The notes beneath the pieces were generated by a model. The model searched no databases and had not been told where the DNA came from. It was given only the letters and a program-made list of their open reading frames with translations. The position numbers and the translations under genes were made by a program. From an uncultured Draconibacterium sp. (GTDB lineage Bacteria > Bacteroidota > Bacteroidia > Bacteroidales > Prolixibacteraceae), in NCBI RefSeq assembly GCF_963677155.1, contig NZ_OY781884.1:5204501-5268500 (forward strand): a DNA stretch of 64,000 nt, written 5' to 3'. This document shows, one piece after another, positions 56,938 to 64,000 of the stretch (the first letter of the stretch is position 1; every line of letters begins with the position of its first letter).

Positions 56938-57363
56938 ATGAAAAAATATAAATTCACAATCAGTGGTAACGAATACGACGTTCATTTAAAAGACATTGAA
57001 GACAATGTTGCTGAACTGGATGTAAACGGAACCATTTACGAAGTTAAAATTCACGGAGAAGTAAAAACTTCAAAAACTCCGAAGTTAGTTCGGAAACCGG
57101 TTGAGAAAAAACCTGGAGAAGGACAGATTAAAAAATCGGCGTCAACCGGAAAACACAAAGTAACAGCACCACTACCGGGCACAATTCTTAAAATTAATGT
57201 ATCGGTTGGCGATGTGGTAACTGAAGGCCAAAGCCTTATGGTTATGGAAGCCATGAAAATGGAAAACCAGGTACAAACCGCAAAAGGCGGAGAAGTTACA
57301 GCCATTAAAGTTAATGAGGGCGACAGCGTGTTGCAAGATGATCTGTTAATAGAAATTGCTTAA
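56938..57363 (+). CDS. mmdC: Biotin carboxyl carrier subunit (gamma) of the decarboxylase
   Basis: This 141-residue subunit shuttles CO2 from the alpha to the beta subunit on a biotin. The C-terminal biotinyl domain contains VMEAMKMEN with biotin-accepting Lys107, between GDVVTEGQSL and GGEVTAIKVNEGDSV. The N-terminal half is a small beta domain (KKYKFTISGNEYDVHLKDIE) followed by a basic, Pro/Lys-rich linker (KPVEKKPGEGQIKKSAS). A biotin ligase elsewhere in the genome is required. The beta subunit gene starts 16 bases downstream of this stop at the start I prefer. Confidence 0.94.
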   Translation: MKKYKFTISGNEYDVHLKDIEDNVAELDVNGTIYEVKIHGEVKTSKTPKLVRKPVEKKPGEGQIKKSASTGKHKVTAPLPGTILKINVSVGDVVTEGQSLMVMEAMKMENQVQTAKGGEVTAIKVNEGDSVLQDDLLIEIA

Positions 57364-57379
57364 ACAATACATTGCTGAC

Positions 57380-59026
57380 ATGAGAAAAATAGTTCAATTA
57401 TTATTCGTATTGATTTTTCTTGCGCCCTCAGTATATGCTGCTGGTCAGCCGGAAAAACTCAGCGATGTAATTACAAAGGGGAAATGGATAAATCATTCCG
57501 ACGGATATGTACCAATTCCTACTTATAAAGAAGGAGAACCTGATCAGAAAGAGGATCCAACCACAGTAAAACGATACAAGACGTTTACGTTTGAAACCGA
57601 CGGAGGATTTCTTCTTGACTCAGCTAAACAACGCTATTCTGGTCGTTACGAAGTTATTGGAGACAAAGTTGAATTGCATTTCAATACCGTTCCTATTACT
57701 GAGTTGCGTACGAACAAAGACCCAAATCAACAGGGAGGTTATACGGTTTCAACAAACAAGGTAAAACTGCCTAACCGTGTTCTGAAAATTAACGCCGAAG
57801 GCAACCTGTCGGGAGACGGATATATTTATAAACGCTACAGCGGTGCGGTAGCCGGTTTGTTTAACTTCTACGAATTTTCGGGATTTGCCAACATTGCCTG
57901 GGGAAACATCGTGATGATGTTAGTAGGATTTATTTTCCTTTATCTGGCTATTAAGTACGATTTTGAACCGATGCTTTTGATACCAATTGGATTTGGTATT
58001 TTAATTGGTAACATTCCGATGTTTCAGGTGGCAGACTTTAACCTGAAATTGGGTGTTTACGAGCCTGGTTCGGTACTCAACATTCTATACCAAGGTGTGG
58101 TTCAGGGATGGTATCCTCCACTTATTTTCCTTGGTATTGGAGCAATGACCGACTTCTCGTCATTGATCTCGAATCCAAAACTGATGTTACTGGGAGCAGC
58201 TGCGCAGATTGGTATTTTCCTTACCTTCCTTGGAGCGATCTATTTAGGATTTGCCGCACCTGAAGCCGGAGCAATTGGTATTATTGGTGGTGCCGACGGT
58301 CCTACCGCGATCTTTATTTCATCGAAACTGGCAAACGGCTTGAACGTGCTGCCCGATGGAACCACAGTGAAAAACCTGATTGGGCCAATCGCTATTGCGG
58401 CATATTCGTATATGGCGCTTGTTCCGGTTATTCAACCACCGGTAATCCGACTAATGACTACAAAAAGAGAACGTTTGATCAGAATGAAACCTCCACGTGC
58501 GGTTTCTAAAACTGAGAAAGTACTATTCCCTATTATTGGTCTGATTCTTACAGCATACATTGCGCCATCGGCATTACCACTTATTGGTATGTTATTCTTT
58601 GGTAACTTGCTAAAAGAATCGGGTGTAACAAAACGTTTGGCAAACACTGCTGCCAACCCACTTATCGATGCCATTACAATTTTGCTTGGTATTACCGTGG
58701 GAGCTTCAACACAGGCCGACGTATTCCTTACTCCTGCATCAATTAAGATCTTTGCATTGGGTGCCGGCTCGTTCGTTATTGCAACAGCGGGTGGTGTGGC
58801 CGGAGCTAAAATCATGAACCTGTTCCTTAAAAAAGAGAACAAGATCAATCCAATGATTGGAGCAGCCGGTGTATCTGCAGTACCCGACAGTGCAAGGGTT
58901 GTTCAAGGTATGGGATTAAAAGAAGATCCAACCAACCACTTGTTAATGCACGCTATGGCACCCAACGTATCGGGTGTTATTGGTTCGGCAGTAGCAGCAG
59001 GTATTTTGTTGAGCTTCTTAATGTAA
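57380..59026 (+). CDS. mmdB: Na+-translocating decarboxylase beta subunit with N-terminal extracytoplasmic extension
   Basis: I start this at ATG 57380 (MRKIVQLLFVLIFLAPSVYA), giving 548 residues; an in-frame ATG at 57356 would overlap mmdC and lacks signal character. A signal peptide is followed by about 140 residues of beta-rich sequence (KRYKTFTFETDGGFLLDSAK, GRYEVIGDKVELHF) not found in classical OadB. From about residue 170 the OadB carrier begins: FEPMLLIPIGFGILIGNIP, GAMTDFSSLISNPKLMLLGA, the conserved IGIIGGADGPTAIFISSKLA with Na+-binding Asp, then about ten helices to the end. The decarboxylation energy drives Na+ export. Confidence 0.93.
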   Translation: MRKIVQLLFVLIFLAPSVYAAGQPEKLSDVITKGKWINHSDGYVPIPTYKEGEPDQKEDPTTVKRYKTFTFETDGGFLLDSAKQRYSGRYEVIGDKVELHFNTVPITELRTNKDPNQQGGYTVSTNKVKLPNRVLKINAEGNLSGDGYIYKRYSGAVAGLFNFYEFSGFANIAWGNIVMMLVGFIFLYLAIKYDFEPMLLIPIGFGILIGNIPMFQVADFNLKLGVYEPGSVLNILYQGVVQGWYPPLIFLGIGAMTDFSSLISNPKLMLLGAAAQIGIFLTFLGAIYLGFAAPEAGAIGIIGGADGPTAIFISSKLANGLNVLPDGTTVKNLIGPIAIAAYSYMALVPVIQPPVIRLMTTKRERLIRMKPPRAVSKTEKVLFPIIGLILTAYIAPSALPLIGMLFFGNLLKESGVTKRLANTAANPLIDAITILLGITVGASTQADVFLTPASIKIFALGAGSFVIATAGGVAGAKIMNLFLKKENKINPMIGAAGVSAVPDSARVVQGMGLKEDPTNHLLMHAMAPNVSGVIGSAVAAGILLSFLM

Positions 59027-59050
59027 GAAAAATAACTTACGCGATATATA

Positions 59051-59083
59051 AAAAAGGATTTCTGCTTCAGAAATCCTTTTTTT
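59051..59083 (+). terminator. Terminator of the methylmalonyl-CoA decarboxylase operon
   Basis: A 14-bp stem AAAAAGGATTTCTG / CAGAAATCCTTTTT with loop CTT runs into more T, 25 bases past the mmdB stop. Confidence 0.93.
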
Positions 59084-59145
59084 GTTACTTAAATGCCGAT
59101 CGTTCGTTGGAGTCGCCTGGCATCGAAACAGTTTTCCACGAAAAT

Positions 59146-59308
59146 TTATTTCCCATCTACTTTAACAATTACAGTTTTTGCAAACTCTTTACCCGAGATG
59201 TGACTTTTCGCTGCAATTTCCAGAGCAGTAAAGGCACTTGAATATCAGATTACAATCCGACTTTACCTTGTTTTCATCAAGAAATACTTTTAAGCTTTTT
59301 TCCGGCAT
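59146..59308 (-). pseudogene. Remnant of a YbaK/EbsC-type aminoacyl-tRNA deacylase
   Basis: On the minus strand an ATG at 59308 begins MPEKSLKVFLDENKVKSD. After about 35 bases of damage the reading continues in another frame as TALEIAAKSHISGKEFAKTV, then IVKVDGK and a stop at 59146. The combination (FLDEN-VK, Y/F-TA-EIA, HISGKEFAKTVIVKVDGK) is the N-terminal half of YbaK/ProX-like editing deacylases. The frame shift and early stop show that it is not functional. The rest of the usual 150-160 residues is missing. No plus-strand gene explains the region. Confidence 0.72.
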
Positions 59309-59857
59309 AATTTTTTTTTAACGCAGTTTTAAAACTGCATATGATTTCTTTAATTTATTTGTGACAAAATTTTTATTGATTGACTCAAAATCAGCTATCG
59401 AATAAAACAGTCATTTATTCGACTATATTTTATATTAAACTGACTTATTACCAACATACTTAAAAACACCCCCCAGTGGCAAACAGATTATGTTCTCTGT
59501 AATCCCTTCAATTACGGGTTTTATGAAGAATTCGACAATACTCTACTGTTAAATCAAATTTTATATAAAACCTCTCTTCCAGTCAGCCAACACATTAGAA
59601 TTATGTATATAATTATTTTTATTCGAAAAATATTAAAGGAGTAATTTGTATTCTATTATCAAAATAGACTAACTTGTTATGGCTTATCAAACAATGAGAA
59701 TATGAAAAACACCAGATTCATTAAAAGAATCCACTCGAATTGTTTGATCTCCACAACTTACAAAATGCAAAACAATAGTTCCGGGAAATCTATTTCGGAA
59801 ATTTCACTGCGCTTTTTTATTCATCACAATAATTCTAACTAATTAAAATTAAACATT
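59309..59857. other. 549-bp AT-rich intergenic region
   Basis: It lies between the deacylase remnant and the secreted protein gene at 59858. I find no reading frame, repeat or hairpin worth naming. It should contain the promoter of the 59858 gene near its right end. Confidence 0.5.
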
Positions 59858-60649
59858 ATGAAAAAGTCTGTTTTTATAGCCGTTTTTATGCTATTTAGCG
59901 CAGTTTCCCTCTTTGCACAGGAAGAAGATCAACCCCTGTACATTCTTTTGGAATTTATGTCTGTTTCTGACGAGATGAACGGGGATTACCAACAAGTAGA
60001 ACAGTTTTGGTCGAAGATTCACCAACAACGAGTTGCAGACAATAACATTCTGGGTTGGGATCTTTGGGCCATGAATCCCGGTGGTACTAAACAGGGATCG
60101 CAGTATTTTACCGTTACCTTATTTTCAAGTATGGCAGCCATGTTTGAAGGTATTCCTGGCGGTAAGTTTAATGAATATTTGCAAAAAGCTTACCCCAATT
60201 TGAGCGACAAAGAGCGGGATGAGATGATGGAAAAAACGGTAAAATCGCGCGATATGGCTCATCAGGTATATTGCAAAGAAATAAATACAACATCAGGCGA
60301 TTTTGAAATGGAAGTTGGAACCGTTGTGGTTATGGATATCATGAAACAAGAGCACGACAGTTACGAAAAAGTTGAAAACGAAATATTTAAACCCTGGCAC
60401 CAACAAATGGTTGACGATGGGAAAAAAAGTGCATGGGGATTATTGCGCATAATTCTTCCGGCAGGAAGTGAGGCTGTTGGGTCGCATATAACCTACAGCA
60501 TGTATAAAGATTACAGTCAGCTTGCCAACTTTTGGGAAAGCGATAATGGCGATATGGATTTAACCACTTCGTTGGCGGTTCAGAAAGGGTTAAAAACAAG
60601 AGATTGGCGCGGTGTTGAAATGGCCCGCCTGGTAATGAAAGTTAGATAA
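59858..60649 (+). CDS. Secreted protein with an internal duplication, unknown function
   Basis: This 263-residue protein has a signal peptide (MKKSVFIAVFMLFSAVSLFA). Two related halves follow: one around YILLEFMSVSDEMNGDYQQV, with EQFWSKIHQQRV and LGWDLWAMNPGG, and a second around VVVMDIMKQEHDSYEKVENE, with WHQQMVDDGKKSAWGLLRII. Both have the same order strand, helix with W, (H)QQ, helix, Gly-Trp strand. This resembles two ferredoxin-like (dimeric alpha-beta barrel) modules. I do not recognise the family. The SnoaL-like gene follows 14 bases downstream, so they are probably co-transcribed. Confidence 0.82.
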   Translation: MKKSVFIAVFMLFSAVSLFAQEEDQPLYILLEFMSVSDEMNGDYQQVEQFWSKIHQQRVADNNILGWDLWAMNPGGTKQGSQYFTVTLFSSMAAMFEGIPGGKFNEYLQKAYPNLSDKERDEMMEKTVKSRDMAHQVYCKEINTTSGDFEMEVGTVVVMDIMKQEHDSYEKVENEIFKPWHQQMVDDGKKSAWGLLRIILPAGSEAVGSHITYSMYKDYSQLANFWESDNGDMDLTTSLAVQKGLKTRDWRGVEMARLVMKVR

Positions 60650-60663
60650 AATAAAACGATATC

Positions 60664-61056
60664 ATGAGCAATTTAGAAACATTAAAAGAAGGCTATAAGC
60701 TATTTGCGGAAGGTAATATTGAAGCCGTTCTGAAACTTTGGGACGAAAAAATAGTTTGGCACGAGTGCCCCGGTTTCCCATTTATTGAAAACGACGGAAT
60801 CTTTGTGGGAGCTCAGGCTATTGTTGAGGGGGTTTTGTCGAAAATACCGACACACTACGATGATTTTAATATTGAAATCCACGATTTTGTTAATGGCGGT
60901 GAAAAAATTGTAATGGTTGGATACTATACAGGAGTATGGAAAGCAACCGGCAAACGTTTTAAAGCCAATGCTACACATACCTGGACATTTAATAAAGACG
61001 GAAAACCAAATGCCTTTTTCCAGGCCGTTGACACCGCTATAATCATCACCCCATAA
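60664..61056 (+). CDS. SnoaL-like/NTF2-superfamily protein
   Basis: This 130-residue protein has the cone-shaped NTF2-like pattern: LKEGYKLFAEGNIEAVLKLW, DEKIVWHECPG, FVGAQAIVEGVLSKIPTHYD, HDFVNGGEKIVMVGYYTGVW, FKANATHTWTFNKDGKPNAF. No catalytic residues can be assigned. Members of the superfamily include isomerases, hydrolases and scaffolds, so the role is open. It follows the duplicated secreted protein gene by 14 bases and itself has no signal peptide. The 222 bases downstream to the next gene hold nothing I recognise. Confidence 0.87.
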   Translation: MSNLETLKEGYKLFAEGNIEAVLKLWDEKIVWHECPGFPFIENDGIFVGAQAIVEGVLSKIPTHYDDFNIEIHDFVNGGEKIVMVGYYTGVWKATGKRFKANATHTWTFNKDGKPNAFFQAVDTAIIITP

Positions 61057-61278
61057 TACAGTTGCATTAATTTGTATTCCAATTGAGGTTCATTATTGTG
61101 GTTACATAAAAACAGGTAATTACAATAGATTTTGATCTTCATTAAATTTCCTATATTCCAATTTCAAAAAGTCAGGCTTTCTTGGTTTGGCTTTTTTATT
61201 TTTTGTATTTAAAAAACCCATACAGCATAAACAACCACCGTATTATGCTGTTAAACGTTAAAATTAAATAATCAGTTT

Positions 61279-61884
61279 ATGAAGATAGTAGTTATTGGAG
61301 GACAAGGAACAATTGGCAGCGCTGTTGCCAAGCATTTTAAGAAGAAGAAGCACGAAGTAATTACTGCCAGCAGAAATAGTGGCGATGTGCAGGTTGATAT
61401 GGAAAGTTCTGAATCAATAAAAAAGATGTTTGAACAGATCGGAAAGGTTGATGCCATTGTAAATTGCGCCGGAGCTACAAAATGGGGGCCTTTTGCCGAA
61501 CTCTCGGAAGAGGACTTTTATGTGGGTCTCAGAGGCAAATTGATGGGACAGGTAAATATTGTTCGAATTGGGAAAGACTACTTAAACGAAGGTGGATCAA
61601 TAACACTAACAACAGGGGTATTGCCCGACGATCCGGTGTTGGGAGCAACCAACTCGGCGATGGCAAATAATGCCATCCATGGTTTTGTCCTTGCTGTTTC
61701 GCAGGAACATCGAAATGAATTCCGGCTAAATGTGGTTTCTCCAGAATTGGTTGAAGACTCGGCTGGACGACTTGGCAATGCATTCCCGGGGCACACACCT
61801 GTTTCGATGCAGAAAGTGGTCAGGGGCTATGAGCGAAGTGTGGAAGGTCTGCGAACAGGAGAAATCATTCGCATTTACGAGTAA
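61279..61884 (+). CDS. Short-chain dehydrogenase/reductase (atypical, no YxxxK)
   Basis: This 201-residue Rossmann protein starts MKIVVIGGQGTIGSAVAKHF with the dinucleotide loop GGQGTIG, and has NCAGATKWGPF and ITLTTGVL. At the position of the catalytic Tyr-xxx-Lys it reads NSAMANNAIHGFVLA, so the usual Tyr and Lys are missing, as in a subgroup of short bacterial SDRs with an NxA motif. An NAD(P)-dependent or regulatory role is possible. The C-terminal LNVVSPELVEDSAGRLGNAF is intact. It is a single gene, ended by a terminator. Confidence 0.88.
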   Translation: MKIVVIGGQGTIGSAVAKHFKKKKHEVITASRNSGDVQVDMESSESIKKMFEQIGKVDAIVNCAGATKWGPFAELSEEDFYVGLRGKLMGQVNIVRIGKDYLNEGGSITLTTGVLPDDPVLGATNSAMANNAIHGFVLAVSQEHRNEFRLNVVSPELVEDSAGRLGNAFPGHTPVSMQKVVRGYERSVEGLRTGEIIRIYE

Positions 61885-61906
61885 TAGCGACAAGTATAAT
61901 AATAGA

Positions 61907-61936
61907 AATAGCCGTTCCGTTGGAGCGGCTATTTTC
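61907..61936 (+). terminator. Terminator of the SDR gene
   Basis: The stem AATAGCCG / CGGCTATT with an inner TCC/GGA stem is followed by TTC-ATTT, 22 bases past the stop codon. Confidence 0.78.
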
Positions 61937-62035
61937 ATTTCTGAGCTTATCCTTCCAAATACAAAGCTTCCTGTCAATTCTAATTCTTCCCGCTAAAATC
62001 GTTTTCCGGTTCGTACTTGTATTGAACGAATTAGC

Positions 62036-62506
62036 ATGACAAAAACGAAAGAATGGTTGCCGTTGTATTATGCTTCGTATTCAATGATCGTGATAAGCTA
62101 CTACGATCAGGACGCAAACAAGAAAGATGCTTACCTGGATAAAGCACAACAATTTCTGGACAAAGCACTTAAAATTGCACCCGACGAATCGGAATTGTAT
62201 TCGCTTCAGGCATTTCTTTATCCCTCGCGAATTACTGTTGACCCAATAGCCAGAGGAATGGAATATATGCCGAAAATGAATGCGGTGCTCGACAAAGCAA
62301 TTGCGCTAAATCCGGAGAATCCGAGAAGCTACTACTTGCGCGCAATTACCTTGCTAAATATGCCCGAACAATTTGGCGGCGGTGCAGAAGTTGCCCGTCC
62401 TCATTTTGAAACTGCAAAGGAGAAATTCGACAAATTCGAACCGAAATCACCGCTTTATCCGAATTGGGGAAAAGAAATAAATGAAATGGAGATGCAGAAA
62501 CTATAG
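62036..62506 (+). CDS. TPR protein, apparently missing its N-terminus
   Basis: The 156 residues contain TPR-like helices: YLDKAQQFLDKALKIAPDES, LDKAIALNPENPRSYYLRAI and a terminal KFEPKSPLYPNWGKEINEM. The frame begins MTKTKEWLPLYYASYSM, which in related proteins lies about 60-70 residues inside the chain, after a signal peptide. Upstream in the same frame an open stretch of 12 codons (ending CIERIS) continues the family pattern back to a TAA at about 61994. So the 5' end seems deleted or damaged, and no good ribosome site is seen. It converges on rimO, leaving 4 bases between stops. Confidence 0.6.
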   Translation: MTKTKEWLPLYYASYSMIVISYYDQDANKKDAYLDKAQQFLDKALKIAPDESELYSLQAFLYPSRITVDPIARGMEYMPKMNAVLDKAIALNPENPRSYYLRAITLLNMPEQFGGGAEVARPHFETAKEKFDKFEPKSPLYPNWGKEINEMEMQKL

Positions 62507-62510
62507 TTGT

Positions 62511-63806
62511 CTAAATTAATTCTCCGTACAAGTCATAATCTTCGGCACCGGTTATTTTCACTTTAACAATGGTGCCGTTTTTTATTTCACTGTCAGTAGT
62601 AATATAAACTTCTCCGTCTACTTCAGGCGAATCAAATTCGGTACGCCCTACATAGTAATCGCTCTCTTCTCTATCGATAATCACATCGAACTCCTTCCCT
62701 ATTTTTTGCTGGTTGAGTTCGGCGGAAATGTACTGTTGTACTTCCATGATTTCGTCGGCACGAGCTTGTTTTACTTCGTCGGCTAAATTATCTTCAAATT
62801 TATTGGCGGCATAGGTACCATCTTCATTCGAATACGGGAAAACCCCCAGTCGGCCAAATTTCTGCTCCTGCACAAATTCTTTCAACTCTTCAAAATCTTC
62901 CTCTGTTTCTCCGGGGAATCCAACAAGCATTGTCGTACGAATAACTACTTCAGGAACTTCTTCTTTTATTTTTGCGATTAATGCTTCGGTTTCTTCGCGG
63001 GTGACATGGCGTAACATATTTTTCAGCACACGGTTTGAGATGTGCTGCAACGGCATATCGAGGTATTTGCACACTTTCGGATTTTCGCGCATTACCGGCA
63101 AAATCTCCATCGGGAATTTGGTAGGATACAAATAATGCAAACGAATCCATTCAATTCCTTCCACTTTCGAAACTTCATTTATCAGTTCAGCCAACTGGTT
63201 TTTACCGTACAAATCGATTCCATAATACGAAAGATCCTGGGCAATCAGCAACAGCTCTTTTACTCCTTTTTTAGCCAGGTAACGTGTTTCCATCACCAGG
63301 CTTTCTATAGTGCGCGATTTATGGCGACCAGTCATTTTGGGTATGGCGCAAAACGAACACGAACGGTTACATCCTTCAGAAACTTTTAGGTAAGCAAAAT
63401 GTGATGGCGTGGTAATTTTACGTTCGTAAATGTATTCAGGTGCATAGGTAACTTTCAACTCTTCAACCATGGCTTTCATATCAAACTTACCAAAGTACTT
63501 ATCTACTTCGGGCAATTCGTCTTCCAGCTCGCTGTGGTAGCGTTCCGAGAGACATCCCATAACGTAAAGCTTATCGATCTCGCCACGTTTTTTAGCCTCG
63601 GCATAATCCAGAATCATATCGATCGATTCCTGCTTGGCATCGTGAATAAAACCACAGGTATTAACAAACACTGCATCAAAATTGGTTTCATTTGAATCGT
63701 GCAAAACTTCAAACTTCCCTTTCTGCAACTGGTTCAGTAAAACCTCCGAATCAACCAGGTTTTTCGAACATCCCATGGTTACCACATTTACCCTTTTCTT
63801 CGCCAT
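62511..63806 (-). CDS. rimO: Ribosomal protein S12 methylthiotransferase RimO
   Basis: This radical-SAM enzyme adds a methylthio group to the conserved Asp of ribosomal protein S12. The 431-residue protein has the N-terminal MTTase domain (VTMGCSKNLVDSEVLLNQL) with its cluster cysteines, including NTCGFI and VMGCLSERY. The radical-SAM motif EGCNRSCSFCAIPKMTGRHK follows, with a C-terminal TRAM domain (VDGEVYITTDSEIKNGTIVK). Length is standard, and it is distinguished from MiaB by the GCSKNLVDSE start. The upstream 194 bases to the window edge are non-coding. Confidence 0.96.
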   Translation of the reverse strand: MAKKRVNVVTMGCSKNLVDSEVLLNQLQKGKFEVLHDSNETNFDAVFVNTCGFIHDAKQESIDMILDYAEAKKRGEIDKLYVMGCLSERYHSELEDELPEVDKYFGKFDMKAMVEELKVTYAPEYIYERKITTPSHFAYLKVSEGCNRSCSFCAIPKMTGRHKSRTIESLVMETRYLAKKGVKELLLIAQDLSYYGIDLYGKNQLAELINEVSKVEGIEWIRLHYLYPTKFPMEILPVMRENPKVCKYLDMPLQHISNRVLKNMLRHVTREETEALIAKIKEEVPEVVIRTTMLVGFPGETEEDFEELKEFVQEQKFGRLGVFPYSNEDGTYAANKFEDNLADEVKQARADEIMEVQQYISAELNQQKIGKEFDVIIDREESDYYVGRTEFDSPEVDGEVYITTDSEIKNGTIVKVKITGAEDYDLYGELI

Positions 63807-64000
63807 AATTTTTCTTCTTTCTTTTCAGGCTGCAAAGTAAAGATAAATTTGTCTGAATTAGGTAACTTTATTTGATTTTATCAATCTATATGAACCTTCA
63901 ATATGATCAAAGCCAACAACTTTTTTCATCGGTCTTAGTTTTTAGTTAATATTTCCATAAAAATAGATTCTTGGAAACATTTTAGCAACGATTTTCTATT

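Noticed and set aside
1-64000. Phage, plasmid or defence island
   Set aside because: Apart from the single IS3 element, gene content is housekeeping, envelope and metabolic; no integrase, attachment repeat, toxin-antitoxin or restriction gene was recognised.

Overview
The window reads as a chromosome segment of a Bacteroidota bacterium. Markers for this are a SusC/SusD pair, a very large secreted protein with a type IX secretion sorting domain, the rpmB-rpmG-DUF4295 cluster, a DUF4252 lipoprotein, and -7 promoter elements of the TAnnTTTG type. AT-rich intergenic DNA, an anaerobic-type sodium-pumping methylmalonyl-CoA decarboxylase and a probable pyrophosphate-type PEP carboxykinase suggest a facultative or anaerobic marine or sediment Bacteroidia (Marinilabiliales-like). 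That placement is inference, not shown by a marker gene phylogeny.

Layout. 1-1630: 5' part of an AddB-like nuclease/helicase-family gene leaving the window. 2337-6989: an orphan SusC/SusD nutrient-uptake pair. 7070-8937: an intergenic array of 42-bp repeats split by a complete IS3-family element with a visible 3-bp target duplication. 8939-9981: ECF sigma factor and membrane partner. 10273-13746: probable PPi-type PEP carboxykinase. 14105-18881: FadL-like porin, exonuclease III and HrpB helicase. 19012-24651: a 1568-residue T9SS cargo protein with five near-identical 83-residue repeats, preceded by an atypical LuxR-type regulator. 25172-31266: Na/Pi transporter, sulfatase, pseudouridine synthase, MsrB, small lipoproteins and a PepSY-type membrane protein. 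31425-31546: a candidate small RNA. 31592-38086: aroC-DUF134 and secA-lgt-slyD. 38342-39923: a zinc-ribbon microprotein and two paralogous secreted proteins of unknown function. 40304-46101: nitroreductase, aminotransferase, SIS-domain protein, fructosamine kinase and a hybrid sensor kinase. 46111-52574: DksA-like protein, ftsY, ribosomal L28/L33/DUF4295, TPR proteins, a RelA-type enzyme and ferritin. 52917-59026: CoA transferase and a full methylmalonyl-CoA decarboxylase operon. 59146-62506: a YbaK relic, small accessory genes and a truncated TPR gene. 62511-63806: rimO.

Metabolic reading (inference): PEP carboxykinase could fix CO2 onto PEP to feed oxaloacetate into the reductive branch to succinate. 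The CoA transferase activates succinate, the epimerase interconverts methylmalonyl-CoA isomers, and the membrane decarboxylase turns methylmalonyl-CoA into propionyl-CoA while exporting Na+. The Na/Pi cotransporter could use that gradient. Envelope functions (SusCD, FadL, T9SS cargo, Lgt, SecA) make up most of the rest.

I see no CRISPR array, tRNA or rRNA gene, phage block or defence island. The least explained items are the 42-bp repeat array, the two orphan terminators that imply small RNAs or a leader (31.4 kb and 52.65 kb), the paired 156-residue secreted proteins, and the signal-peptide-bearing N-terminal extension on the decarboxylase beta subunit.
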